Shown here: positions 1-8,592 of the stretch, one piece after another | How the letters are laid out: every line of letters starts with the position of its first letter | Position numbering within the stretch: the first letter of the stretch is position 1 | Source of the DNA: Massilia sp. Root335 | GTDB taxonomy: Bacteria > Pseudomonadota > Gammaproteobacteria > Burkholderiales > Burkholderiaceae_D | Direction of reading: 5' to 3' | Assembly (NCBI RefSeq): GCF_001425685.1 | Contig: NZ_LMCY01000008.1 | Span: forward strand, 385,803 to 430,305 | DNA length: 44,503 nt | Notes under the pieces: model-generated | What the model was told of the DNA's origin: nothing | Database searches by the model: none | The model's input: only the letters and a program-made list of their open reading frames with translations | Translations under genes and position numbers: made by a program

Positions 1-206
1 AACGACGTTTTTACGCCGCGTATCGAATGACACGACGTCCTGCGCCGTGCCCGTGCCCGTGTCCTGCGCCGTGCCGCGCCCGCGCCCGCGCGTTCGGGCA
101 TGCGGCCGGGATACCGAAATGGATATGGATTCCGTCAAAAAAATGATTGGATGAATATGTCACTTCTGTCATAGTATCCATGCACAACAATTCCGGAGAC
201 AAAGTG
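1..206. other. Left-edge non-coding stretch with short GC-rich direct repeat
   Basis: Bases 1-30 read openly on the plus strand and end in TGA (last residues NDVFTPRIE), so they may be the 3' end of an upstream gene. That is only a guess from ten codons. The 15-mer GTCCTGCGCCGTGCC occurs at 37-51 and 61-75, in a run of GTGCCC/GCGCCC low complexity. The rest is the leader of the sugar importer operon. A TAGTAT at 172-177 could be a weak -10, but I see no good -35 at standard spacing. Confidence 0.35.
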
Positions 207-1169
207 ATGACCGTCACCCGTAGAACCCTCCTGGGCGTTGCCGCCGCTGTCGCGTGCGCAACCGCCATCCCGGCATTTGCCGCCAAACCCCTCACGATCG
301 GCTTCTCGCAGGTCGGCGCCGAAAGCGAGTGGCGCACGGCGAATACCGCCTCGATCAAGGACGCCGCCAAGAAGGCCGGCGTCACCCTCAAGTTCGCCGA
401 CGCCCAGCAGCAACAGCAGAACCAGGTCAAGGCCATCCGTTCCTTCATCGCCCAGCGTGTCAACGTGATTGCGTTCTCGCCGGTCGTGGAGACCGGTTGG
501 GAGACCGTGCTGCGCGAAGCGAAGAACGCGAAGATCCCCGTGATCCTGACCGACCGCGCCGTGAAGGTCAGCGACCCGTCGCTGTACGTCAGCTTCATCG
601 GTTCCGACTTCGTGGAAGAGGGCCGCCGCGCCGGACGCTGGCTGCTCGACTATGACAAGAAGATCGGCGGCAAGCCGCTCAACATCGTCGAGCTGCAGGG
701 CACGACCGGTGCCGCGCCGGCGCTGGACCGCAAGGCCGGTTTCGCCGAAGTCATCGCGGCGAATCCGAAGCTGAAGATCATCCGTTCGCAGACGGGCGAT
801 TTCACCCGCGCCAAGGGCAAGGAAGTGATGGAAGCCTTCCTGAAGTCCGAAGGCAAGAACATCAACGTCCTGTACGCGCACAACGACGACATGGCCATCG
901 GCGCGATCCAGGCGATCGAGGAAGCCGGCCTGAAACCGGGCAAGGACATCATCATCATTTCGATCGACGGCGTGAAAGGCGCGTTCGAGGCGATGAAGGC
1001 CGGGAAGCTGAACGTGACGGTCGAGTGCAATCCGCTGCTCGGACCGACCCTGATCCAGACGGCGCAGGACGTCGTGGCCGGCAAGCCGGTCCCGAAACGC
1101 ATCGTCGTGAACGAGGGCGTGTTCCCGGCTGAGGTGGCGGCGAAGGAACTCCCGAACCGTAAGTATTGA
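207..1169 (+). CDS. Periplasmic sugar-binding protein of an ABC importer (YtfQ-like)
   Basis: Binds a sugar in the periplasm and delivers it to the importer encoded just downstream. The 320-residue product matches the usual length of YtfQ/RbsB-type (type 1 periplasmic binding fold) proteins. The ATG at 207 is chosen because CCGGAGAC sits 7-14 nt upstream; the open frame extends back to 147 without a ribosome site. The N-terminus has a twin-arginine-like TRRTLLG, a hydrophobic stretch and a likely cleavage site near PAFA-A (residue 25). Typical features follow: QNQVKAIRSFIAQ, AFSPVVETGW, ILTDRAV, and the hinge/ligand segment YAHNDDMAIGAIQAIEEAG. The YtfQ family binds galactofuranose in E. coli; galactofuranose or arabinofuranose here is inferred from that and the linked GH43. 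First gene of a five-gene plus-strand unit. Confidence 0.9.
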   Translation: MTVTRRTLLGVAAAVACATAIPAFAAKPLTIGFSQVGAESEWRTANTASIKDAAKKAGVTLKFADAQQQQQNQVKAIRSFIAQRVNVIAFSPVVETGWETVLREAKNAKIPVILTDRAVKVSDPSLYVSFIGSDFVEEGRRAGRWLLDYDKKIGGKPLNIVELQGTTGAAPALDRKAGFAEVIAANPKLKIIRSQTGDFTRAKGKEVMEAFLKSEGKNINVLYAHNDDMAIGAIQAIEEAGLKPGKDIIIISIDGVKGAFEAMKAGKLNVTVECNPLLGPTLIQTAQDVVAGKPVPKRIVVNEGVFPAEVAAKELPNRKY

Positions 1170-1173
1170 GTCG

Positions 1174-2694
1174 ATGATGGTCGATTCGAAGCAGCCGGTG
1201 TTGGAAGTCACCGGCATCCACAAGGCTTTTCCCGGGGTGAAGGCGCTGTCCGAAGCAGGATTGCGCCTGTTCCCCGGCGAAGTCCATACGCTGATGGGCC
1301 AGAACGGCGCGGGCAAGTCCACGCTGATCAAGGTCCTCACCGGCGTCTATCAACCGGACGCCGGCAGCATCGTGCTGAACGGCCGGGCGATCCAGCCGCG
1401 CTCCACGCAGGATGCGCAGAACCTCGGCGTCAGCACCGTCTACCAGGAAGTCAATCTGTGCCCGAATCTGTCGGTCGCGGAAAACATCTTCATCGGGCGC
1501 TATCCGCGCCGCTTCGGCATGGTCGACTGGCGCAGCATGCGCACGCAGGCGGCCGCGCTGCTGGCCCGCCTCGAGATCCACGTCGACGTCAGCCGCCCGC
1601 TCGCGGACTATCCGCTCGCGATCCAGCAGATGGTCGCCATCGCGCGGGCGCTGAACACGGATTCGCGCGTGCTCATCCTCGACGAACCCACGTCCAGCCT
1701 GGACGAGGCGGAAGTGCAGATGCTGTTCTCGGTGCTGCGCCGCCTGCGCGAAGAGGGCATGGCGATCCTGTTCGTCACCCACTTCCTCGACCAGACGTAT
1801 GCGATCTCGGACCGCATCACGGTGATGCGCAACGGCGAGCGCGAAGGCGAGTATGCGTGCGCCGATCTGTCGCGCCTGGCCCTCGTCAACAAGATGATCG
1901 GCGCGCCCGCCGACGCCGAACATGCGGCGGATGCCGCGCTGCAGGGCGAGGTGCCCGAACCCGGCGACGTCTTCCTGCGCGCACGCGGCATCGCGCGCAA
2001 GGGCGTGCTGTCGCCGGTCGACCTGGAACTGCGCCGCGGCGAGCTGCTGGGCCTTGCCGGCCTGCTGGGCTCCGGCCGCACCGAAACCGCGCGCCTGCTG
2101 TTCGGCGCCGACAAGGCGGACGGCGGCAGCATCGACATCGACGGCAAGCAGGTGAGTTTCGCGAACCCGCGCGACGCGATTCGCGAGGGCATCGGCTTCT
2201 GTTCGGAAGACCGCAAGCACGAAGGCGCGATCCTCGCGCTGTCCGTGCGCGAAAACCTGATCCTCGCGCTGCAGGCGCGCCAGGGCATCTTCCGCGCCAT
2301 TCCCTTCAAGCGCCAGCAGCAGCTGGCGCTGGACTACGTCAAGTGGCTGGGGATCAAGACGGCCAGCATCGAGACGCCGATCGGCACGCTCTCCGGCGGC
2401 AACCAGCAGAAGGTCTTGCTGGCGCGCTGGCTCGCGACCGATCCGCGCCTGATGATTCTCGACGAACCGACGCGCGGCATCGACGTGCGCGCCAAGCAGG
2501 AAATCATGGATTACGTCAGCAACCTGTGCCGCAAGGGCATGTCCATTCTCTTCATCTCGTCCGAACTGCCGGAAGTGCTGCGCGTGTCCGACCGCATGGT
2601 CGTCATGCGCGACCGCAAGGCGTGTGGCGAGTACCGGCGCGGCGATCTCGACGAGACGTCCGTGCTGCACGTGATCGCGGGGGAGACGGCATGA
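1174..2694 (+). CDS. Sugar ABC transporter, duplicated ATP-binding subunit (YtfR-like)
   Basis: Hydrolyses ATP on the cytoplasmic side to drive sugar uptake. The 506-residue length and two fused ABC domains are standard for RbsA/MglA/YtfR proteins. The N-terminal Walker A is GQNGAGKST at residues 42-50, followed by LILDEPTSSLDEAE. The second domain has a degenerate Walker A (GLLGSGRTE), normal in this subclass, a canonical LSGGNQQKV signature and LMILDEPTRGIDV. The first domain lacks LSGGQ and has ADYPLAIQQ in its place, also common in the class. ATG occurs at 1174 and 1177 with no strong ribosome site, 4 nt after the binding-protein stop, so translation probably depends on coupling. The 3' end overlaps the permease start by 4 nt. 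Confidence 0.93.
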   Translation: MMVDSKQPVLEVTGIHKAFPGVKALSEAGLRLFPGEVHTLMGQNGAGKSTLIKVLTGVYQPDAGSIVLNGRAIQPRSTQDAQNLGVSTVYQEVNLCPNLSVAENIFIGRYPRRFGMVDWRSMRTQAAALLARLEIHVDVSRPLADYPLAIQQMVAIARALNTDSRVLILDEPTSSLDEAEVQMLFSVLRRLREEGMAILFVTHFLDQTYAISDRITVMRNGEREGEYACADLSRLALVNKMIGAPADAEHAADAALQGEVPEPGDVFLRARGIARKGVLSPVDLELRRGELLGLAGLLGSGRTETARLLFGADKADGGSIDIDGKQVSFANPRDAIREGIGFCSEDRKHEGAILALSVRENLILALQARQGIFRAIPFKRQQQLALDYVKWLGIKTASIETPIGTLSGGNQQKVLLARWLATDPRLMILDEPTRGIDVRAKQEIMDYVSNLCRKGMSILFISSELPEVLRVSDRMVVMRDRKACGEYRRGDLDETSVLHVIAGETA

Positions 2695-3725
2695 GCACCA
2701 CCGGCGCCACCGTCAAACCGGCCGCGCGCGCGGGGGCATCGCGCACCGCCTGGCTGCTGCACCCGCTCGTGCGGCCCATCGGCGCGCTCGTCGCGCTGCT
2801 GCTCGTCGACGCGTTCCTCGTGCCCGGCTTCTTCCACCTCGAAGTCAAGGAAGGGCACCTGTACGGCGCGATCATCGACATCCTCAACCGCGCCGCGCCG
2901 CTGATGCTGGCGGCGCTCGGCATGACGCTTGTCATCGCCACGCGTGGTATCGATATCTCCGTCGGCGCCGTCGTCGCGCTGTCCGGCACCGTGTCGGCGA
3001 TGCTCATCGGCGGCAGCACGCCCGAAACGCCGATGGCCCTCGCGCTGGCGGCGGCGCTCGGCGTCGCGCTGCTGTGCGGGCTGTGGAACGGCGTGCTCGT
3101 CGCCGGGATCAAGCTGCAGCCCATCGTCGCGACCCTGATCCTGATGGTCGCGGGGCGCGGTCTCGCGCAGCTGCTGACGGACGGCCAGATCGTCACCGTG
3201 TATTACCAGCCGTTCTTCTTCCTGGGCAGCGGCTACCTTGCCGGCCTGCCGTTCTCGCTGTTCGTCGTGGCCGCGGTGTTCGCGGCGACGCTGCTGCTGG
3301 TGAAGAAGACGGCCCTCGGCCTGTTCATCCAGGCCGTCGGCATCAATCCGGTGGCGGCGCGCCTCGCGGGCCTGCGCACCGCGACGCTCATCACGTTCGT
3401 GTACGTGTTCTGCAGCGCCTGCGCGGGACTGGCCGGCATGCTGATCACGTCGAACATCAAGAGCGCGGACGCCAACAATGCGGGCCTGCTGCTGGAGCTG
3501 GACGCGATCCTCGCCGTCACGCTGGGCGGCACTTCGCTGGCCGGCGGCAAATTCAGCCTGGTGGGCAGCGTGATCGGCGCGCTGATCATCCAGACGCTCA
3601 CCTCCACCATCTACTCGCTGGGCGTCCCGCCCGAAGTGAACATGGTCGTCAAATCCATCGTCGTCTTCGCCGTCTGCATCTCGCAGTCGAGCGAATTCAA
3701 GAACATCCTGCGGAGGTCCGCATGA
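2691..3725 (+). CDS. Sugar ABC transporter permease (YtfT-like)
   Basis: Inner-membrane permease of the BPD_transp_2 (RbsC/YtfT) family, 344 residues with eight or more hydrophobic segments. The ATG at 2691 overlaps the ATPase stop (ATGA) and has GGGAGA about 5 nt upstream. Diagnostic segments are GMTLVIATRGIDISVGAVVA, IKLQPIVATLILM and the late loop DAILAVTLGGTSLAGGKFS. The N-terminal ~20 residues are Ala/Arg-rich and cytoplasmic. A much longer frame runs upstream to 1458 but only shadows the ATPase gene. It presumably pairs with the second permease as a heterodimer, as YtfT and YjfF do. Confidence 0.93.
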   Translation: MSTTGATVKPAARAGASRTAWLLHPLVRPIGALVALLLVDAFLVPGFFHLEVKEGHLYGAIIDILNRAAPLMLAALGMTLVIATRGIDISVGAVVALSGTVSAMLIGGSTPETPMALALAAALGVALLCGLWNGVLVAGIKLQPIVATLILMVAGRGLAQLLTDGQIVTVYYQPFFFLGSGYLAGLPFSLFVVAAVFAATLLLVKKTALGLFIQAVGINPVAARLAGLRTATLITFVYVFCSACAGLAGMLITSNIKSADANNAGLLLELDAILAVTLGGTSLAGGKFSLVGSVIGALIIQTLTSTIYSLGVPPEVNMVVKSIVVFAVCISQSSEFKNILRRSA

Positions 3726-4714
3726 GCGCGGTCGCAACGAATGCCCGCGGCCGCAGTGCAATCTCCGGCGCGCCGTGGTTCACGTCCATCGTCACCGTGG
3801 TGCTGCTGCTGGCGATGCTCGGCATCGGCGGGGCCGTGTATCCGGGCTTCCTGTCGCTGCAGGTGATCTTCAACCTCCTGATCGACAACGCCTTCCTGCT
3901 CGTGATCGCGGTGGGCATGGGCTTCGTGATCCTGTCCGGCGGCATCGACCTCTCGGTCGGCTCCGTGCTGGCGCTGTCGACGATGATCTCGGCCTGGCTG
4001 CTGCAGAACGCCCACTGGCCGCCGCTCGCCGTCATCGCGCTCGTGCTGCTGCTGGGCGCGTGCTTCGGCGGCGCGATGGGCGCGATCATCCACCTGTTCA
4101 AGCTGCAGCCGTTCATCGTCACGCTGGCCGGCATGTTCCTCGCGCGCGGCCTGTGCTACCTGATCAGCGTGGAGTCGATCACGATCGACAATCCGATGTT
4201 CACCGCGATGTCGCAGACGCAGGTGCCCATCTTCGGCGCGTTCCTGTCGCCGAGCGCCATCATTGCCGTCGTCGTCCTGCTCGTCGCGATCTGGCTCGCG
4301 CACTACACGGCGTTCGGCCGGGCCGTGTACGCCGTCGGCGGCAACGAGCAGTCGGCCGCGATGATGGGCCTGAACGTCGGCCGCACCAAGGTCCTCGTGT
4401 ATGCGCTGTCGGGCTTCTGCGCGGCGCTGGCCGGCGTGCTGTTCTCCTTCTACATGCTGTCCGGCTACGGCCTGCACGGGCAGGGCACGGAGCTCGATGC
4501 CATCGCCGCCGTCGTCATCGGCGGCACCCTGCTCACGGGCGGCTACGGTTACATTGCCGGCGCGCTGTCCGGCGTGCTGGTGCTGGGCGCGATCCAGACG
4601 CTGATCGCCTTCGACGGCACGCTCAGCTCGTGGTGGACCAGGATCGTCATCGGGGCGCTGTTGTTCATCTTCTGTGTCGTGCAGCGCGTGATGGGCGGGC
4701 GTTCGAAACAATAA
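3722..4714 (+). CDS. Sugar ABC transporter permease (YjfF-like)
   Basis: Second permease of the same importer, 330 residues and paralogous to its neighbour. It has GMGFVILSGGIDLSVGSVLA, FKLQPFIVTLAGMFLARGL and LDAIAAVVIGGTLLTGGYGY. The ATG at 3722 overlaps the previous stop by 4 nt, with CGGAGG 6-11 nt upstream. Two different permease genes are the rule in YtfQRT-YjfF systems, whereas Rbs-type importers use one gene, so this supports the galactofuranose-type assignment. The next gene is 101 nt away. Confidence 0.92.
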   Translation: MSAVATNARGRSAISGAPWFTSIVTVVLLLAMLGIGGAVYPGFLSLQVIFNLLIDNAFLLVIAVGMGFVILSGGIDLSVGSVLALSTMISAWLLQNAHWPPLAVIALVLLLGACFGGAMGAIIHLFKLQPFIVTLAGMFLARGLCYLISVESITIDNPMFTAMSQTQVPIFGAFLSPSAIIAVVVLLVAIWLAHYTAFGRAVYAVGGNEQSAAMMGLNVGRTKVLVYALSGFCAALAGVLFSFYMLSGYGLHGQGTELDAIAAVVIGGTLLTGGYGYIAGALSGVLVLGAIQTLIAFDGTLSSWWTRIVIGALLFIFCVVQRVMGGRSKQ

Positions 4715-4733
4715 AGGCGGCTCGCGCGCACGA

Positions 4734-4790
4734 CCTCCGGCCACACGGAGGCGGGCGCGGCCCCTGCTGTACCCGGCGTTGCCAACGCCG
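4734..4790. other. Two short inverted repeats between permease and GH43 genes
   Basis: CCTCCG (4734-4739) pairs with CGGAGG (4746-4751) across 6 nt. CGGCGTT (4774-4780) pairs with AACGCCG (4784-4790) across GCC. Neither is followed by a T-run, so they look like weak attenuating or mRNA-processing hairpins, not intrinsic terminators. They sit in the 101-nt gap before the GH43 gene. Confidence 0.4.
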
Positions 4791-4815
4791 GTGATCGTAC
4801 AACAACGGAGACTAC

Positions 4816-5766
4816 ATGCTCAAACCCACGCTCGCCGCGGCCCTGGTCGCGACGGCGGCGCTCGCCCACGCCGCCAATCCCATCACCAGCAAGATCTTCA
4901 CGGCCGACCCGGCCGCCCTCGTCGACAACGGCCGCGTGTACCTGTACGTCGGCCATGACGAGGCGCCCGTCGGCGGCAAGGATTACCTGATGAACGAGTG
5001 GAAGGTGTTCTCCAGCTGCGACATGCAGCACTGGACCGAGGCGCCGAACGCCGTGCCGTTCTCCACGTTCAAATGGGCGGCCAAGGATGCGTGGGCCAGC
5101 GACATTGCGAAGCGCAACGGCAAGTACTACCTCTACGTGACCGTCGAGCACAAGACGATCCCCGGCAAGGCGATCGGCGTGGCCGTGTCGGACAGCCCGA
5201 CCGGCCCGTTCGTCGACGCGCGCGGTTCGGCCCTCGTCACCAACGACATGACGCACGAGACGCCGATCGGCTGGGACGACATCGACCCCGCCATCTTCGT
5301 CGACGACGACGGCCAGGCCTACCTGTACTGGGGCAACACCGTCATGAAGTACGCGAAGCTGAAAGCCAACATGACGGAGCTGGACGGTCCGATCCACACG
5401 GTGGGCCTGGAAGCGTTCACGGAAGCGTCGTACCTGCACAAGCACGCCGGCAAGTACTACCTGTCGTACTCGCGCAAGTGGCCGGAAGAGACCGCGTACA
5501 TGACGGGCCCCACGGCCACCGGCCCGTGGTCGTACGGCGGCGTGATCATGGAGAAGAACACGAACCTCGGCACGATCCACCACGCGATCATCGACTTCAA
5601 CGGCAAGTCCTACATCATTTACCACAACGGCAAGCTGCCGACCGGTGGCGAGTACCGCCGCTCGGTCGCCGTCGAGGAATTGCACTACGGTCCGGACGGC
5701 AAGATCCTGCCCGTCGCGCAGACGGCGCAGGGGCCGGCCGCGAATCCATCGGCAGCGTGCAAGTGA
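4816..5766 (+). CDS. Secreted glycoside hydrolase family 43 protein
   Basis: Predicted periplasmic or secreted glycosidase releasing arabinofuranose, xylose or related sugars from oligosaccharides for the importer upstream. It is 316 residues: a signal peptide of about 19 residues (cleavage near AHA-A) and a single five-bladed GH43 propeller. The three acidic residues expected of the family are visible: Asp31 in TADPAAL (general base), Asp157 in DIDPAIF (pKa modulator) and Glu203 in AFTEASY (general acid). AACGGAG lies 5' of the ATG. No carbohydrate-binding module is present. GH43 covers arabinofuranosidases, xylosidases, endo-arabinanases and galactosidases; the exact substrate cannot be read from sequence. 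Confidence 0.87.
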   Translation: MLKPTLAAALVATAALAHAANPITSKIFTADPAALVDNGRVYLYVGHDEAPVGGKDYLMNEWKVFSSCDMQHWTEAPNAVPFSTFKWAAKDAWASDIAKRNGKYYLYVTVEHKTIPGKAIGVAVSDSPTGPFVDARGSALVTNDMTHETPIGWDDIDPAIFVDDDGQAYLYWGNTVMKYAKLKANMTELDGPIHTVGLEAFTEASYLHKHAGKYYLSYSRKWPEETAYMTGPTATGPWSYGGVIMEKNTNLGTIHHAIIDFNGKSYIIYHNGKLPTGGEYRRSVAVEELHYGPDGKILPVAQTAQGPAANPSAACK

Positions 5767-5772
5767 TTATGG

Positions 5773-5813
5773 TTTAACGGAGATTTCCGTTAAATCGATA
5801 TCAATAATGATAT
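5773..5813. promoter_or_regulatory. Twin palindromes in the GH43-LysR gap
   Basis: A perfect 9-bp inverted repeat TTTAACGGA/TCCGTTAAA (5773-5781 and 5786-5794, 4-nt spacer) is followed by ATATCA-ATAA-TGATAT (5798-5813), ending 9 nt before the regulator ATG. The region is AT-rich against a very GC-rich background. The first could be a terminator stem, although no T-run follows. Together they look like an operator controlling the LysR gene. This is inferred from symmetry only. Confidence 0.5.
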
Positions 5814-5822
5814 GATGTATTG

Positions 5823-6764
5823 ATGGATACGACCAACCCGAACTGGTTTCTCAAGGCCCGCCTCAAGACCCGGCAGCTGCTGCTCTTGATCGCGCTCGAC
5901 GACTACCGCAACATCCACCGTGCGGCCGATGAACTGCACATGACGCAGCCGGCCGCCTCCAAGCAGATCAAGGATCTCGAGGAGATGCTGGACGTCAAGC
6001 TGTTCGAGCGCCTGCCGCGCGGCATGGAGCCGACGATCTACGGCGAGACGATGATCCGCCACGCGCGCATGGCCCTGACGAGCCTCGCGCTGGCGCACGA
6101 CGACATCGTCACGCTCAAGGCCGGCCTCACGGGCCAGGTCGAGGTCGGCGTGATCATGACGCCCGCGATGGCGCTGCTGCCGCGCGCCATCGCCCGCGTG
6201 AAGGAAGAGGCCCCGCTGCTGCGCATCGGCGTGCAGCTGGAGACCAGCAACCTGCTGCTCGACAAACTGCAGCACGGCATGCTCGACTTCATGATCGGCC
6301 GCATCTTCGACACGGGCGACACGTCCGGCCTGATCTATGAGGAGCTGACGGAGGAGCCGGCCTGCGCCGTCGTCCGTCCCGGCCATCCGCTGCTGGAGCG
6401 CAAGGCCCTGGCCTTGCAGGACATCGCGCCGCTGCCGTGGATCGTGCCGCCGCACGGCAGCATCCTGCGCTACCGCTTCGACATGATGTTCCGCCGCGCC
6501 GGCCTGGAGCCGCCGGCCAACGTCGTCGACACGACCGCGCTGCTGATGATCACGGCCCTGCTGCAGCAGACCGATTCGCTGCACGTGATGCCGATCGAGG
6601 TGGCGCAGTACTACGCATCGCTGAACGTGATGCGCATCCTGCCGATCGAACTGCCGTGCAAGATGGACGCGTTCGGCATCATCCGCCACCAGGACCACCT
6701 GCTGTCGCCGGGCGCCGACCTGCTGCTGCGCGCGGTGCGGGCGGCGGCCAAGGAGATCTACTGA
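5823..6764 (+). CDS. LysR-family transcriptional regulator (GbpR-like)
   Basis: DNA-binding regulator of 313 residues with the standard LysR layout: a winged HTH at about residues 15-75 (RAADELHMTQPAASKQIKDL) and a C-terminal periplasmic-binding-like effector domain from about residue 95. The sequence resembles the GbpR (galactose-binding-protein regulator) branch, whose members control sugar-binding protein genes. With its position right after a sugar importer and GH43, the simplest inference is control of genes 207-5766 by a sugar. A TTG at 5820 could also start it; ATG 5823 is preferred. Twin palindromes lie immediately upstream. Confidence 0.85.
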   Translation: MDTTNPNWFLKARLKTRQLLLLIALDDYRNIHRAADELHMTQPAASKQIKDLEEMLDVKLFERLPRGMEPTIYGETMIRHARMALTSLALAHDDIVTLKAGLTGQVEVGVIMTPAMALLPRAIARVKEEAPLLRIGVQLETSNLLLDKLQHGMLDFMIGRIFDTGDTSGLIYEELTEEPACAVVRPGHPLLERKALALQDIAPLPWIVPPHGSILRYRFDMMFRRAGLEPPANVVDTTALLMITALLQQTDSLHVMPIEVAQYYASLNVMRILPIELPCKMDAFGIIRHQDHLLSPGADLLLRAVRAAAKEIY

Positions 6765-6875
6765 GCCGGGGGCGCGCAGCCCTGTATTGCTCCTTCGTCC
6801 ACAGCGCGATTGTGTTAGGCTGTCCGGCGCATCCGGCTGGTCCGGTGCCATCGCAATGTCTTTACAAGGAACCGC

Positions 6876-7574
6876 ATGACTGCCTTCGTCATTCCGCCTC
6901 CCGCCGTCCCGGCCCTCGCCGTGGCCGGTTCCGACCAGGTATTCCCGCTGCGCCGCGTGTTCTGCGTCGGCCGCAACTATGCCGCCCACGCACGCGAGAT
7001 GGGCGCCGATCCGAACCGCGAACCGCCGTTCTTCTTCACCAAGCCGGCGGACGCCGTCGTGCCGGCCAGCGGCACCGTGCCGTATCCGTCGTCCACGCGC
7101 GACCTGCACCATGAAGTCGAACTGGTCGTCGCATTGAAGGGCGGCGGCACGGACATCGCGCCCGAGCGCGCGCTGGACCTCGTGTGGGGCTACGGCGTGG
7201 GCCTGGACCTGACGCGGCGCGACCTGCAGGCCGTCGCCAAGAAGGATGGCCGCCCGTGGGACATGGCGAAGGGCTTCGACGCCTCCGCGCCGTGCAGCGC
7301 GCTCGTGCCGGCCGCGCGCACGGGCCATCCGCAGGACGCGCGCATCTGGCTGGAAGTGAACGGCCAGGCCAGGCAGGAAGGCAATCTGAACGAGATGATC
7401 TGGCCCGTGGCGGACGTGATCGCCGCGCTGTCCCGGCTCGTCGCGCTGGCGCCGGGTGACCTGATCTACACGGGCACGCCGGCCGGCGTCGCTGCGCTGA
7501 ACCCGGGCGACCAGGTGCGCGGCGGCGTCGATGGCGTGACGACGTTCGAACTGCAGATCGGCACGGGGGCATGA
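6876..7574 (+). CDS. Fumarylacetoacetate hydrolase family protein
   Basis: A 232-residue single-domain FAH-family hydrolase. Members cleave or decarboxylate C-C bonds in acylpyruvates and related beta-diketo acids using Mg2+. Visible family features are [13 protein letters not shown] near residue 31, FFFTKPADA, the metal-binding [10 protein letters not shown] and the C-terminal [24 protein letters not shown] precedes the ATG. It overlaps the next gene by 4 nt (ATGA), so a hydrolase/2-hydroxyacid-dehydrogenase pair acts together, perhaps acylpyruvase plus reduction of the keto acid. The substrate is unknown. Resembles YcgM/FAHD1 proteins more than full-length FAH of tyrosine breakdown. Confidence 0.9.
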   Translation: MTAFVIPPPAVPALAVAGSDQVFPLRRVFCVGRNYAAHAREMGADPNREPPFFFTKPADAVVPASGTVPYPSSTRDLHHEVELVVALKGGGTDIAPERALDLVWGYGVGLDLTRRDLQAVAKKDGRPWDMAKGFDASAPCSALVPAARTGHPQDARIWLEVNGQARQEGNLNEMIWPVADVIAALSRLVALAPGDLIYTGTPAGVAALNPGDQVRGGVDGVTTFELQIGTGA

Positions 7575-8497
7575 AGACGGTCCTGCAGATCGGGGGTTTC
7601 GCGCCCGAGATCCAGGCCCAGCTCGACGCCGAATTCCGCTGCCTGGGCCTCGCCGATCTCGAACGCGAGCCGCACCTGGCGCCTCACGTCGGCGCCATCG
7701 TCACGCGCAGCAACCAGGAGGTGCCGGAAGACGTCGTGCGGCGCCTGCCGGCACTCGAGATCATCGCCACCTGCGGCGTCGGCTACGACCTGATCCCGCG
7801 CGCGCTGGCGGCCAGCCGCGGCATCGTCGTGGCCAACACGCCGGACGTGCTGAACGCCGCCGTGGCCGAGCTGTGCATCGGCTCCCTGCTGGCACTGCTG
7901 CGCCGCCTGCCGCAGGCCGACCGCTACGTGCGCGCGGGCCAGTGGACGAGCGCCGGCTTCCCGCTGGCGACGAGCCTGGCGGGCAAGCACGTGGGCATCG
8001 TCGGCATGGGCCGCATCGGCAAGGAGATCGCGCGCCGGCTGGAGATGTTCGGCGTCGCGCTCGCCTACCACGGCCGCACCGACCAGAACCTGGCGTGGCG
8101 CTACGAGGCCGACCTGGCCACGCTCGCGCGCGACAGCGACATCCTCATCGTCGTCGCACCCGGCGGCGCGGACACGAAGCACCTGATCGACGCGCGCGTG
8201 CTGGACGCGCTGGGCCCCGCCGGCTACCTCGTGAACGTGGCGCGCGGCTCGCTCGTCGACGAGCAGGCGCTGCTCGCGGCGCTGGAGCGGGGCGGCATCG
8301 CCGGCGCGGCGCTGGACGTGTTCGACAACGAGCCGGACATCGACCCGCGCTTCCTGCTGCTTCCCAACGTGATGCTCACGCCGCACGTGGGCAGCGCCAC
8401 GCACGAGACGCGCGCGGCGATGGCGCAGCTCATGCTGGACAATGTGCGCGCCTGGTTCCGCAGCGGCAGGGCGCTGACGCCGGTCGAGCCGGACTGA
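7571..8497 (+). CDS. D-isomer-specific 2-hydroxyacid dehydrogenase
   Basis: NAD(P)-dependent reductase of 2-keto acids (glyoxylate/hydroxypyruvate reductase type), 308 residues. The Rossmann motif GMGRIG is at about residues 145-150. The catalytic Arg is in [10 protein letters not shown], a Glu in FDNEPDID, and the catalytic His in [12 protein letters not shown]. The start overlaps the FAH gene stop. The short N-terminal catalytic domain resembles the GhrB/GyaR group. Keto acids released by the upstream FAH protein are a reasonable substrate guess but are not shown by sequence. Confidence 0.9.
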   Translation: MKTVLQIGGFAPEIQAQLDAEFRCLGLADLEREPHLAPHVGAIVTRSNQEVPEDVVRRLPALEIIATCGVGYDLIPRALAASRGIVVANTPDVLNAAVAELCIGSLLALLRRLPQADRYVRAGQWTSAGFPLATSLAGKHVGIVGMGRIGKEIARRLEMFGVALAYHGRTDQNLAWRYEADLATLARDSDILIVVAPGGADTKHLIDARVLDALGPAGYLVNVARGSLVDEQALLAALERGGIAGAALDVFDNEPDIDPRFLLLPNVMLTPHVGSATHETRAAMAQLMLDNVRAWFRSGRALTPVEPD

Positions 8498-8592
8498 GGC
8501 AAGGGCCGCACCACGGTACGGCTATTGTGCGCCGCAGCGCGGCCGGGTGGATTACGCTCATCAAGACGAGCGCAAACCGCCATGGAGGTCCT

